DNA of 64,000 nucleotides, taken from CAYGZQ01 sp964354375 [NCBI: uncultured Planctomycetota bacterium]. GTDB lineage: Bacteria > JAJVIF01 > JAPKYR01. Below the pieces are notes generated by a model. It was not told the DNA's origin. It saw only the letters and a list, made by a program, of their open reading frames with translations, and made no database searches. A program made the translations under genes and the position numbers. Location: the NCBI GenBank assembly GCA_964354375.1, contig CAYGZQ010000012.1, positions 1-64,000 on the forward strand. Reading direction: 5' to 3'. Of this stretch, positions 1 to 8,294 are shown in pieces (position 1 is the stretch's first letter; every line of letters starts with the position of its first letter).

Positions 1-2
1 AT

Positions 3-2612
3 GTCTCGATCAAGCATCCGTTCTCGAATCCGAATCTGACGGGTTTTGATGTCCGCGGGATCGCGATGTTCAGCGGGAGCCACCTGTTCCCTGGATCAGG
101 GCTCATCGTGTCGGACCGGACTCTGGGCGAGGGGGAAGTTGTGAATGCCGACGGCTACACGACTCTGTTCAACCCGACGACGGGAGGACATGGTTTCGAG
201 GGCTATGTCAAGGGCAAGCTCGCGACCGTGACTGCTCCAACCGCAACATTGAACGGGCACAAACGATTTGTGACAGACGATCCCGCGAACACCCGGAACG
301 CCTTCTATGCCGGGGATGAGATCATCGTGACCTACCGGATCGATATGCCCGACGCACCGAACCCCTGGGTCTTCGGTTACGCGATCGACGCGAGCTGGGC
401 GCAAGCGATTCACAAGCCGGTTGTTGATCCCATAACTGATTTTGGACCCGAGGCGAACTGCACGGAAGCTTGGAAGATGGTTGTCCAGGACTTAGGTCCC
501 GGGCTCACTTCGCAAGGCGGAACGACGATACTTCAAGTCGATATCTACGACCGACAGGGGAAAGACGAGGCGCACCCGGTTCGTGTCGAATGCCCCGAGC
601 TATTCGATGGTGAAGTTGAGGGGAGCTGGGCAACGGACGGCGACGGGTACACGCGATATGAGGCTATGGTCGAGAATGTCAAACTGGCTCCGCCCGGGGA
701 TTACCAGTGTCTTATCAGCAAGGAGGCTCAGGAGAACGATCCTTCCGGCAAACCTTGGCTGGACTTGACGGCATGCCAGGTGTTCCCTGTCGCTGTAGGG
801 TGGCCGCCCGGTTATCCTGTTGATGTCACACCCCCTTGGCTGAACTTCAGCCCCCATGATGTCTGTGTAGCCGGCGATCTCGCTTACGTAGCGGGGAGCG
901 TTAATGGGCTTCATGTATTCGATATTTCCGATCCCGTTAATCCGATCTGGGTAACTCGGGTCGATACGCCCGGCGAGGCCCAGGGAGTGGCGGTATCGGG
1001 AGGTTACGCGTATGTGGCGGACGGCGATTCGGGACTCCAGATAATCGATGTCGAGCCGCTGGAATCGGCTTACATCGTCAAATCAGTCGATACCGGTGAA
1101 GCCCGCAAAGTCGCGGTATTGGGAGGTTATGCCTACGTGACGCGCAGCTCGTGGCAACTTCGGATTGTCGACATCGATCCGCCGGAATCCGCCTACGTTG
1201 TCAACTCGGTGGCAACGGATGGCGCTGCCAACGGGGTCGCAGCGTCGGGAGGCTACGCTTACGTCGCGGTCACCGGGTTGGGACTTCAGGTCATCGATGT
1301 CGACCCGCCGGAATCGGCCTGCATCGTGAAATCGGTCGAAGCGGGTAACAGGGCCTATGGGGTAACTGTATCGGGAAACTACGTATACATGACGGACGCG
1401 CACTATGATTCCGAGTTTGGCGTGCAGTACCCGGGATTCGTGATAGTCGACGTTCAGAAGCCGGACCTGGCCTTCATTGTCACTTCTCAAGAGATACCCT
1501 TCATCACATACGGTTACGCCTACGGAATCACGGTATCGGGAGACTGTGCATACTTCTGCGCCGCTTCGGCACTTCAGGTATTCCACGTTGAGCCGCCGGA
1601 ATTCGCCTATTTCGTGAAGACGGTGGACACGCCCGGGCACGCTCTTGAAGTCGCGGTATGGGGAGATTACGCCTACGTAGCGGATGTTGAATCAGGACTT
1701 CAGGTAATCGACATAGAGCCGCCGGAGTCGGCGTTCAATGCCGGTTCAGCCGGTACGCCTGGCCATTCCAACGGGGTCGCGGTACAGGAAGGTTACGCGT
1801 ACGTAGCGGGCGGATCGGCCGGACTGCAGGTGATCGACATCGATCCGCTGGAGATCGCTCACTTTGCGAGCTCCGTCGATACGCCCGGCGATGCCGTTGG
1901 AGTCACGGTGTCGGGGAGCCACGCCTACGCGGCGGACGAATACAGAGGACTTCAGATAATTGACATTGCATCGCCCGAATCGGGTTACATCGTCAAGTCG
2001 GTGGATACTCCTGGTGATGCCGTCGGAGTCGCAGTGGAGGCAGGCTACGCGTATGTCACGCAGGGACTATCAGGCCTGGGGATAATCGACGTCGAGCCGC
2101 CGGAGTCGGCTTACCTCATCAACTCGGTCGATACGCCCGAAAACGCCTTGGAAGTCGCCATATCCGGAGGCTACGCGTTTGTCGCCGATGAGGAATCGGG
2201 ACTTCAGGTCATCGACGTCAATCCGCCCGAATCAGCATTCACAGTCAAGGCGGTGCTGGGACCCGGCTCCGCCAATGGGGTCGCGGTGTCGGGGGGGCAC
2301 GCCTATGTGTCCCAGCATGCTTCCGGTTTCTCGGAACTTGGGATAGTCGATATTGAACCGCCGGAATCGGCCAACATGATTCAGTACATCTTCACGCCGC
2401 AGTGGGCTGAAGGAGTCGCGGTATCGGGCAGCTTCGCGTATGTCGCGAACGACGAGAACGGATTGCAGGTTGTCGATATCGAACCGCCGGGATCAGCTTC
2501 TCTTTACAGCTCGGTCGATACGCCCGGTATAGCCATCGGAGTCGCGGTATCGGGAGGTTATGCCTATATCGCGGACAGCGAGGGCGGGCTCAGAATCATC
2601 AAGCTGTGGTAG
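3..2612 (+). CDS. Modular secreted protein, N-terminal module + LVIVD beta-propeller (5' partial)
   Basis: The frame is open to the left edge: codons from base 3 read VSIKHPFSNPN...GFDVRGIAMFSG, matching the conserved block (ITHPFPGM...YDVKGxFMGPG) of the lipoproteins at 8295, 12361, 15224 and 52296, so the true start and signal peptide lie outside the window and the first ATG at 66 is internal. The first ~260 visible residues are the rest of that module (NADGYTTLFNP, GYVKGKLAT, TRNAFYAGDEI, FGYAIDASW). Then follow about 14 repeats of ~42 residues of the LVIVD type (PF08309-like; core GLQVIDxxPPESA, GVAVSGGYAYVAD), expected to fold as beta-propellers outside the cell. Ligand unknown. Family assignment of the repeats is firm; the role (adhesion, surface layer) is inference. 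No terminator is seen before the convergent neighbour. Confidence 0.88.
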   Translation, partial: VSIKHPFSNPNLTGFDVRGIAMFSGSHLFPGSGLIVSDRTLGEGEVVNADGYTTLFNPTTGGHGFEGYVKGKLATVTAPTATLNGHKRFVTDDPANTRNAFYAGDEIIVTYRIDMPDAPNPWVFGYAIDASWAQAIHKPVVDPITDFGPEANCTEAWKMVVQDLGPGLTSQGGTTILQVDIYDRQGKDEAHPVRVECPELFDGEVEGSWATDGDGYTRYEAMVENVKLAPPGDYQCLISKEAQENDPSGKPWLDLTACQVFPVAVGWPPGYPVDVTPPWLNFSPHDVCVAGDLAYVAGSVNGLHVFDISDPVNPIWVTRVDTPGEAQGVAVSGGYAYVADGDSGLQIIDVEPLESAYIVKSVDTGEARKVAVLGGYAYVTRSSWQLRIVDIDPPESAYVVNSVATDGAANGVAASGGYAYVAVTGLGLQVIDVDPPESACIVKSVEAGNRAYGVTVSGNYVYMTDAHYDSEFGVQYPGFVIVDVQKPDLAFIVTSQEIPFITYGYAYGITVSGDCAYFCAASALQVFHVEPPEFAYFVKTVDTPGHALEVAVWGDYAYVADVESGLQVIDIEPPESAFNAGSAGTPGHSNGVAVQEGYAYVAGGSAGLQVIDIDPLEIAHFASSVDTPGDAVGVTVSGSHAYAADEYRGLQIIDIASPESGYIVKSVDTPGDAVGVAVEAGYAYVTQGLSGLGIIDVEPPESAYLINSVDTPENALEVAISGGYAFVADEESGLQVIDVNPPESAFTVKAVLGPGSANGVAVSGGHAYVSQHASGFSELGIVDIEPPESANMIQYIFTPQWAEGVAVSGSFAYVANDENGLQVVDIEPPGSASLYSSVDTPGIAIGVAVSGGYAYIADSEGGLRIIKLW

Positions 2613-2644
2613 AGAATCGCCAGGTGGCAGGGCTACATCTATAC

Positions 2645-3694
2645 CTATCCCAGCAACTCCAGAATCATCGTAGCGACCCTTCGCACCCCTTGCCCATCGA
2701 TCAGTTCCGTTCCCTTTGACGCGACGCTCGCTCTCAGTGCCCCATCCGACAGAAATCGGTTTATCATTTCCATGATTCCAACCGGCGTCACGTCCACCGG
2801 TGCGAGACACGCGCCTTTCTCAGCAAGGATCCGCACCACGTCGGACTCGAACTCGTTCTGTGGGACCGCCATAGACGGCCGTCCCAGCGCAAGCGCCTCA
2901 TAGAGAGTCGTCGCGCCGTTTGTGATCACCGCATCTGCGCCCGCAATTCTCTGAAGGAATTCACCGTGAGGCAACTCGGCACCTTCGACATACTCGACCT
3001 TCATCGGGAACTCCCGCGCGAATTCCCATTTGTCATAGCCTGACGCCGGACCCAGCACGACCGTCCACACGACTTTCGGATCGTTGTACCCGCGTATTGC
3101 GCCCAGCACTTTTCGGGTGAGTCCGGCGGGATCTCCGCCACCCATCGTCACCAATACCTTTCGCGGGGGATCTCCCGGACTCTGAGCGATGTGGCGAAGC
3201 TTCGAAATCTCGTCAGAGAGAAGGATGTACTCGCTCCCGGCGAAATGCGTCACTCCCAACGCGCCGTCGGGACAAATCGTCAGCGGACGAACCGTCGGAG
3301 CTATGACACGATCTGCAGCGAGGATTTCGTAGTTGTGCTCGTGAAGACTTACGTGCGCCGAGGGAAAAATCGCCGCTTGATACTCCTCCACACGTCCCCT
3401 CAGGTCGATATCGGTTACCACCACAGCCGGGCTCAGTTCTCCAACAATCTGGGCCATCGAATCGATGTCGCGGGCATCCTGCGTAATCCATCTGACTCGA
3501 TTTATAAAGGGCGATCCCTTCAGCACTCTCTGAGAGCCTGCATCCTCGCGAACAACAAACTCGATCGGGATTTCCCTTCCCCGTTCCTGAAGTTCCGCCA
3601 CCAATGTGGACGCAAGCGACAGGGACCGGACGACATGCCCCATCCCCAGTTCTTTCGAACCGTCGGCGCGGAAGATCACTCCTCCTTCACCCAT
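2645..3694 (-). CDS. PseG-like UDP-sugar hydrolase / GT-B glycosyltransferase
   Basis: 349 residues, GT-B fold of the PseG/MurG type. The N-terminus FRADGSKELGMGHVVRSL closely matches PseG (UDP-2,4-diacetamido-trideoxy-altropyranose hydrolase), with the GxGH motif at residues 17-20 containing the catalytic His of that family. A Gly-rich loop (TMGGGDPAG) opens the C-terminal half, and near residue 260 an ITNGATTLYEALALG segment matches the nucleotide-sugar binding region. Known PseG enzymes release UDP from a diamino sugar in pseudaminic acid synthesis. The ATG overlaps the stop of the upstream gene by 8 bp, so the two are translationally coupled, last in a four-gene run from 6877. PseB, PseI and PseF homologues are not in the window, so the product may differ from pseudaminate; transfer instead of hydrolysis is possible. 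Confidence 0.8.
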   Translation of the reverse strand: MGEGGVIFRADGSKELGMGHVVRSLSLASTLVAELQERGREIPIEFVVREDAGSQRVLKGSPFINRVRWITQDARDIDSMAQIVGELSPAVVVTDIDLRGRVEEYQAAIFPSAHVSLHEHNYEILAADRVIAPTVRPLTICPDGALGVTHFAGSEYILLSDEISKLRHIAQSPGDPPRKVLVTMGGGDPAGLTRKVLGAIRGYNDPKVVWTVVLGPASGYDKWEFAREFPMKVEYVEGAELPHGEFLQRIAGADAVITNGATTLYEALALGRPSMAVPQNEFESDVVRILAEKGACLAPVDVTPVGIMEMINRFLSDGALRASVASKGTELIDGQGVRRVATMILELLG

Positions 3695-4676
3695 GGGAGC
3701 CCTCTTGACCCAGCGCTTGAGTCACTCTCCGCATTCTCTCGGCTTCCTCTGCGTTGGCGGGCTGATAGCGAATTCGACCGGTCCCGTCCGCGAAGCCGAT
3801 CGCGATCGACGGCTGATCGATCGAATCGACGACTATAGTGCCGGGTGCGCCGATAATTCCGCCCGCCACAACAGGTACCCCGTTGACCTTTCCCGATCCC
3901 ATCACCCTCGTGACCAGGTCGTGCGACTGTATGAGGCTGACAAGCATCCCGGCCATCGCGGCGCGATTGTCCACCCGGATCATTCTCAGCCCCTTCTCCC
4001 GGGCGTATTCCGCGGCATCGGGCGTGAGGGTGCCGATTCCTGCGTCCATCACAATCGGCTTCCTGCGGCAGATCTCGAGCTGTTCTCTCGCAATGACCCT
4101 GGTGTAAATGGCGGCCCCTATGACGACCTCCGCCTCTTGCAGGACCTTCTTCGGGGCGGCGTCCCGCCCGTACTCCGCATCCGCGTCGTAGCGCCGAACC
4201 GATCCGCAGTACCCCGCGAGCTCTGCGGTCAGCAACGCGGCGAGAGTGTTCGGAGCATCGGTCCTGCCGATCACGACGACCTTCTTCCGAGGGAGATCCG
4301 GGATCAGCGCGAGAAGCGTGTATCTGACGCTCTCGACCCATACTCTCTTGTCGCTGTAGGGAAGGATAACTGATTTCCCGTGACGCTTTTTTCCGTCGCG
4401 GGTGAACTCGCTCATGTCGAAATCGAGCGCGGTATCGTAAACGATGTAATCGACCCTTCCGTCGAGAGCGGTCACGCAGGCCTTGAACGCTTCTATGGTT
4501 GCGACCTCGGCGTTTCCGTACACCAGCCCGTCGCATTCGCGCGTTATGTGCAGGGTCAGCTCCTCACGCTGCTCAACGGGATACGCGGCAAGAGTAAATG
4601 CGCTGACATAGCCTCTTCTGAAGGCGTGCTGCTCGATGTTCCCGGCCAGTTTATCAATCGATTCCTTGTCGATCAT
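3687..4676 (-). CDS. Rossmann-type putative NAD(P)-dependent dehydrogenase, unknown substrate
   Basis: 329 residues. I do not recognise the exact family. The central part (about residues 130-290) reads as a dinucleotide-binding domain: KKVVVIGRTDAPNTLAALL (strand, then a GRxxxxxxxLAxLL helix as in FolD or methylene-tetrahydromethanopterin dehydrogenases), a paired strand AEVVIGAAIY and PIVMDAGIGTLT. A Gly-rich segment GVPVVAGGIIGAPGTIVVD follows. The first ~125 residues look like a separate alpha/beta domain. It shares ATGA with the stop of the aldolase upstream and overlaps the PseG-like gene downstream, so the three products probably act in one pathway, plausibly oxidising or reducing the aldol product (inference). 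Shikimate dehydrogenase-like or FolD-like function is an alternative. Confidence 0.6.
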   Translation of the reverse strand: MIDKESIDKLAGNIEQHAFRRGYVSAFTLAAYPVEQREELTLHITRECDGLVYGNAEVATIEAFKACVTALDGRVDYIVYDTALDFDMSEFTRDGKKRHGKSVILPYSDKRVWVESVRYTLLALIPDLPRKKVVVIGRTDAPNTLAALLTAELAGYCGSVRRYDADAEYGRDAAPKKVLQEAEVVIGAAIYTRVIAREQLEICRRKPIVMDAGIGTLTPDAAEYAREKGLRMIRVDNRAAMAGMLVSLIQSHDLVTRVMGSGKVNGVPVVAGGIIGAPGTIVVDSIDQPSIAIGFADGTGRIRYQPANAEEAERMRRVTQALGQEGSHG

Positions 4677-5758
4677 TTATCGTCTCCGTCATCCGTGTCG
4701 AACCTCACCGCGTGCGGGAACCGGAAACGTCTCGGACGCTTCGCAAGCTCCTGCGCCAGGTCCATTATCATTTCGTCGCTCGCGCCCACCACATCCGCCT
4801 CCCCGACACGCATTATCAGCTCTCGCAAGTCAACCCCCGTCTCTTCCGCAGCCTTCTTCACTTTCGGCAGATAGCTCGAGTGAAACTTTCCCGCGCCGGT
4901 CGCGACCGCGACATCATCGACCCCCTTCTGCGCGGGCATCATCGGAGCTATGACCTTCTCCCCGATGTCGAGCGTCTTCAGAAGATCGACACCGGTGGGC
5001 TCACCCACTTTCTCCAGCAGGGTGACCATTATCTCGGTCTGCGCGTTTCCGGCGCTCCGACCCATCCCGCGCAGGCTCACGTCCAGTATGCGCACCCCGG
5101 CTTTCCTAGCTGCAAGACAGTTCGCCACTGCAAGCTGGAAATTGTTGTGCCCGTGAAATCCCAGGGGAATATCGACTGCCTCCAGTCCACGCTCCGCGTA
5201 CTCGGTGATCTCTTCCGGAAGCATCCCCCCCGCCGAATCGACGAGGACGACAGTGTCGGCGCCGTACTCGGCAACTTCACGGCACGTCGCGGCGAATCGC
5301 TCGGAGTCCACCGCGTACGATTTCATCAGGTTCACGCTGACCATCAGCCCGAGCGATTTCGCGTGCTTCACCGACGCTTCCGTGCTCCTGTGCTCGGTTA
5401 TGTTGCTCCCGACGCGGATGAAGTCCAGACCGGCTTCCGCGGCCTCCTCCATGTGCCTCGCTTCTCCTATCCCCGGGATGAAAAACACTCCGATGATTGC
5501 GTCGCTGCCTTCGATCGCTCTCTTCCCGGCACGGACGTAGTCGATATCCGTCTCCTTCGCCTGACCAATCCCCTTCTCGCTTGCGCCAAGACCCACTCCG
5601 TGCCCCACTTCGATCCATCTGAATCCCGCATGGGCGAGCTCCCGCGCCACAAGCTCGGTGTCGGCGACCGAGAACTGGTAGTCGATCGCGTAGCTCCCGT
5701 CGCGAAGCGTGCACTCCAGGAGAATCGGCGGGCCGAATTTTTCAATCGCTGAAGTCAT
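4673..5758 (-). CDS. HMGL-family aldolase, 4-hydroxy-2-oxovalerate aldolase type
   Basis: 361 residues, TIM-barrel of the DRE-metallolyase (HMGL-like) family. The signature TLRDG lies at residues 17-21, and the metal-binding HxHN motif (HGHN) at 202-205; DSAGG near 174-178 and RGMGRSAGNAQTE are also typical of the 4-hydroxy-2-oxovalerate aldolase branch. Such enzymes use a divalent metal and join or split pyruvate and an aldehyde, here in a cytoplasmic pathway. No acetaldehyde dehydrogenase partner (DmpF/MhpF) is adjacent; instead it sits between a DegT aminotransferase (6 bp upstream) and a Rossmann protein (4-bp overlap), which points to carbohydrate synthesis instead of aromatic degradation. 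True substrate unknown. Confidence 0.8.
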   Translation of the reverse strand: MTSAIEKFGPPILLECTLRDGSYAIDYQFSVADTELVARELAHAGFRWIEVGHGVGLGASEKGIGQAKETDIDYVRAGKRAIEGSDAIIGVFFIPGIGEARHMEEAAEAGLDFIRVGSNITEHRSTEASVKHAKSLGLMVSVNLMKSYAVDSERFAATCREVAEYGADTVVLVDSAGGMLPEEITEYAERGLEAVDIPLGFHGHNNFQLAVANCLAARKAGVRILDVSLRGMGRSAGNAQTEIMVTLLEKVGEPTGVDLLKTLDIGEKVIAPMMPAQKGVDDVAVATGAGKFHSSYLPKVKKAAEETGVDLRELIMRVGEADVVGASDEMIMDLAQELAKRPRRFRFPHAVRFDTDDGDDK

Positions 5759-5764
5759 GGTATC

Positions 5765-6877
5765 TCAATCCGTCGGTCGCCTCCCGGTCCATTTTGCCAC
5801 AATCTCGGCGACCCTCGGCGCATCCCTCTCAGGGATCCCCTCGTCAAGCCACAGGTTGATGATTCGAACCCCCGCTTGCTCCGACCTCGGACACTCCCCG
5901 GCCTCGACCAGCTTCGGCGCAAGCCAGTGCAGAGGGAGATACAGGTTGGAGGCGTGCATGCCCTCCGACCTGATCGCCCTTGTGATCTCCTGCACCTGGG
6001 GACCCGTGAGCCTCGGCGCTGTGAACGTGAATCTGAACGGCGAACACCCCTCCGGATACCTGAGGATTTCGATGTCCAGACCGTCCATATGCTCCCGATA
6101 TTTCTCCACGCCCTCCCTGCGCTTTGACGTGATCCGGTCAAGGTCTCTCATGGCATGTGCGATCTCCCCCGCTTCCTCCGGATCCATCGAATAACGGTAA
6201 ATCTCCCTGTACTTCGAATACTCCTCCGACCAGACCGATGCCGCTTCTCGATTGCCCTCGCGAGCTCGGTTGAATGCTTCGGTGGACACATCACGAAGCT
6301 CTCGCGCCTTCGCGCCGATGTTGTCGGGTCTTCTCGGCAGCTTCTCAACCTTGTCCGTCAGACTCGCGAACAGCTCGTCACTATCCGTCAGAATGACACC
6401 GCCACCGTGCGTAGGGAGGATTTTTCCCTCCGCGAAACTGAGAACGCTAGCCTTGCCGAACGTCCCGACCGGACGCCCGTCTACACGGCTGCCGATCGCC
6501 TGTGCGGCGTCCTCGATCAAGATCGCCCCCCTCTCTCTGCAGATTTTCTCAAGCTCCTCAATTGCGCAGGGAATCCCGAAAATGTGGACGCCGAGCACGA
6601 CATCCCCCTCCCGAACCACCGCCCTCACTCTCTCCGGATCAATGTTCAGATTCGGGTCGACATCCACGATGACCGGCTTTCGTCCCGCGAGAAGCACCGT
6701 GGCAAGAAGAGACGGGCACCCGACGGCAGGGAGGATCACTCGACCGTCCGGACCGGTGAGCTCTTCGTAAAGGAGCATCAGGCCGGTCGCCGCTCGTCCG
6801 ACCAGCAGTGCCTTTCTGCGTCCGAACAGGCCCGACGTTCTTATGAATCGCTCGGTTTGTGCAACTACATCGGACAT
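5765..6877 (-). CDS. DegT/DnrJ/EryC1/StrS family PLP-dependent aminotransferase
   Basis: 370 residues, the usual length of sugar aminotransferases. EDAAQAIGS at 122-130 provides the Asp that binds the PLP pyridine nitrogen; SFAEGKIL with Lys152 is the expected Schiff-base lysine, followed by THGGGVIL as in the family (GxGG). The N-terminal part has the substrate/PLP phosphate region (GRAATGLML). These enzymes transaminate keto-sugars bound to nucleotides, such as PseC or RmlB-derived sugars. First gene of the run 6877-2645 and separated by only 6 bp from the aldolase, so it probably makes the amino group of an amino-sugar acid. The ATG is preceded by AGGAGAGCGG. Confidence 0.85.
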   Translation of the reverse strand: MSDVVAQTERFIRTSGLFGRRKALLVGRAATGLMLLYEELTGPDGRVILPAVGCPSLLATVLLAGRKPVIVDVDPNLNIDPERVRAVVREGDVVLGVHIFGIPCAIEELEKICRERGAILIEDAAQAIGSRVDGRPVGTFGKASVLSFAEGKILPTHGGGVILTDSDELFASLTDKVEKLPRRPDNIGAKARELRDVSTEAFNRAREGNREAASVWSEEYSKYREIYRYSMDPEEAGEIAHAMRDLDRITSKRREGVEKYREHMDGLDIEILRYPEGCSPFRFTFTAPRLTGPQVQEITRAIRSEGMHASNLYLPLHWLAPKLVEAGECPRSEQAGVRIINLWLDEGIPERDAPRVAEIVAKWTGRRPTD

Positions 6878-6910
6878 CCGCTCTCCTGAATGCCTGGTCA
6901 GGGACGGTGA

Positions 6911-8134
6911 TTATCGGCCCCTGAGGGTTCCTTTCACGCGATAAAGCTGTTCGCCGCCTTCCGACTTCGCGGACAGATCGTCCCACACCAGCACGACCGA
7001 CCCGTCTCCGCCCATCACGCCCGACAGCGTCTCAGGGCTGCTCAAGTTCCGAGTTACGACCGCCGGTGCATCGAAAGACTCCCCCCCATCCTCTGAGAAA
7101 ACGTACCTCATCGCCGGACCGTCCATCTCGGTATCGGCCGTCGCAATAAAAACGTACTTGTCCTGCGACATCAGCAGCGGCGATCTCGTCAGCGGCTCCG
7201 CGCTCTCAAGAACCGACACCGGCACGCTGAAATGAACTCCGTCATCAAGGCTTCTGGAGTAGTACAGGGTCGTGAGATCGGGGGTTTCCTCCGCGAAAAC
7301 GAGATGAATCGCGCTATCGCGGCCGTACGTGGCCCGCTCCATTGCGAAGAAACTCATCAGACTCCGGATGACCCTGTCCTCAAAAAGGTATGACCTGGCA
7401 AATGTACGACCTCCGTCGATGCTCTTGAGGAACGCGATCCGCCCGCCGTCCGAGTTCTCCTGCCTCTCGAAATACGCAAGGCAGACCAGGTCCCGCCCGT
7501 CGGTCACTCCCTGCAGATGCAGCGGAGTGCCCTGGGCCACGTCTATCGTCTGTTCCAGCTCGGTGCTGAAATTCCGGTTCGACGCAAGCTCCCAGCCGTC
7601 GCGATACTCGAGGAAGAAATACGCGACGGTACCGAGCCGGGTCCCCAGCACGCACGGCCATCTCGCCTCGTTACGCTGGTTCCACCTCGCCTCCATTCCG
7701 AATACCCTGCCCCCGTCGTCGCTCGACTTGTACATGAGCTGCCCACCCGTCGCAGAGACATTGATCCAGTAGAAAACCAGGCTGCCGGGAAGCGACGCGA
7801 TGTAGCATCCCCCGGACTTCTGTCCTTCCCGCTGAGACAGGTAGGAAGGCGGGCGGAACTCCCCGTTCTCCGTCCTCGTGTACATGATCCTCTGGGAGTT
7901 GCCGTCGTTCAGGATGTAAGCGAGTTGGACCGTCTTGAGCGCCGGGTCCGCGGACAGCCGGGGCGTGTCGACGATGCCCACGTCGGTGAAGGGGGTCGGG
8001 GTATCGAACATGTACCGTCCCAGACCGCCGGTGTCGCCCGATGAGCCCGTCTTGCCGGACCCTCCCTTGCATCCTCCCGAAACGGCCGACAACATCGTAA
8101 GAAGAACCAGTGCGATCCCGATAACACGCGCCAT
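6911..8134 (-). CDS. BNR/Asp-box repeat (sialidase-like) lipoprotein
   Basis: The open frame reaches 8236, but ATG at 8134 has GGAGGT 7 nt upstream and begins a signal peptide (MARVIGIALVLLTMLSAVSGGC), giving a 407-residue lipoprotein with lipid-attachment Cys near residue 22. Four or more Asp-box motifs (SxDxGxxF) are visible: SSDDGGRVF, SIDGGRTF, SLDDGVHF, SEDGGESF, each about 55-75 residues apart, as in six-bladed sialidase-like propellers. The active-site Arg triad of true sialidases is not evident to me, so enzyme activity is not claimed; many such proteins bind glycans or are structural. Lies 34 bp upstream of the DegT gene on the same strand, so cotranscription is possible. Confidence 0.75.
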   Translation of the reverse strand: MARVIGIALVLLTMLSAVSGGCKGGSGKTGSSGDTGGLGRYMFDTPTPFTDVGIVDTPRLSADPALKTVQLAYILNDGNSQRIMYTRTENGEFRPPSYLSQREGQKSGGCYIASLPGSLVFYWINVSATGGQLMYKSSDDGGRVFGMEARWNQRNEARWPCVLGTRLGTVAYFFLEYRDGWELASNRNFSTELEQTIDVAQGTPLHLQGVTDGRDLVCLAYFERQENSDGGRIAFLKSIDGGRTFARSYLFEDRVIRSLMSFFAMERATYGRDSAIHLVFAEETPDLTTLYYSRSLDDGVHFSVPVSVLESAEPLTRSPLLMSQDKYVFIATADTEMDGPAMRYVFSEDGGESFDAPAVVTRNLSSPETLSGVMGGDGSVVLVWDDLSAKSEGGEQLYRVKGTLRGR

Positions 8135-8234
8135 GATTGCGACCTCCGGGCAGATTTTACCGCACCCGGACCGTTTTTTCAGGAACTGCCCGGCCGCAAG
8201 CGGAATGGGCAGCTCCCAGCGTGGCATGCAAGGC

Positions 8235-8264
8235 AAAAAAAAGCCCCCCGACGAATCGGGGGGC
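8235..8264 (-). terminator. Rho-independent terminator
   Basis: Eight-base-pair GC stem GCCCCCCG / CGGGGGGC (8243-8250 and 8257-8264) with loop ACGAAT, followed on the minus strand by a run of eight T (8242-8235). It lies 30 bp past the stop of the beta-helix lipoprotein and before the next lipoprotein start. Confidence 0.9.
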
Positions 8265-8294
8265 GATTGATTTTCAGTGAGTCTTTGCTCAGGA

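Noticed and set aside
800-2600. Regular DNA repeats that could suggest a CRISPR array
   Set aside because: Spacing of ~126-135 bp is an exact coding period (42-45 codons) of LVIVD protein repeats in an open frame.
4712-5752. 346-codon open frame on the plus strand
   Set aside because: Shadow of the aldolase gene with TLRDG and HGHN on the minus strand.
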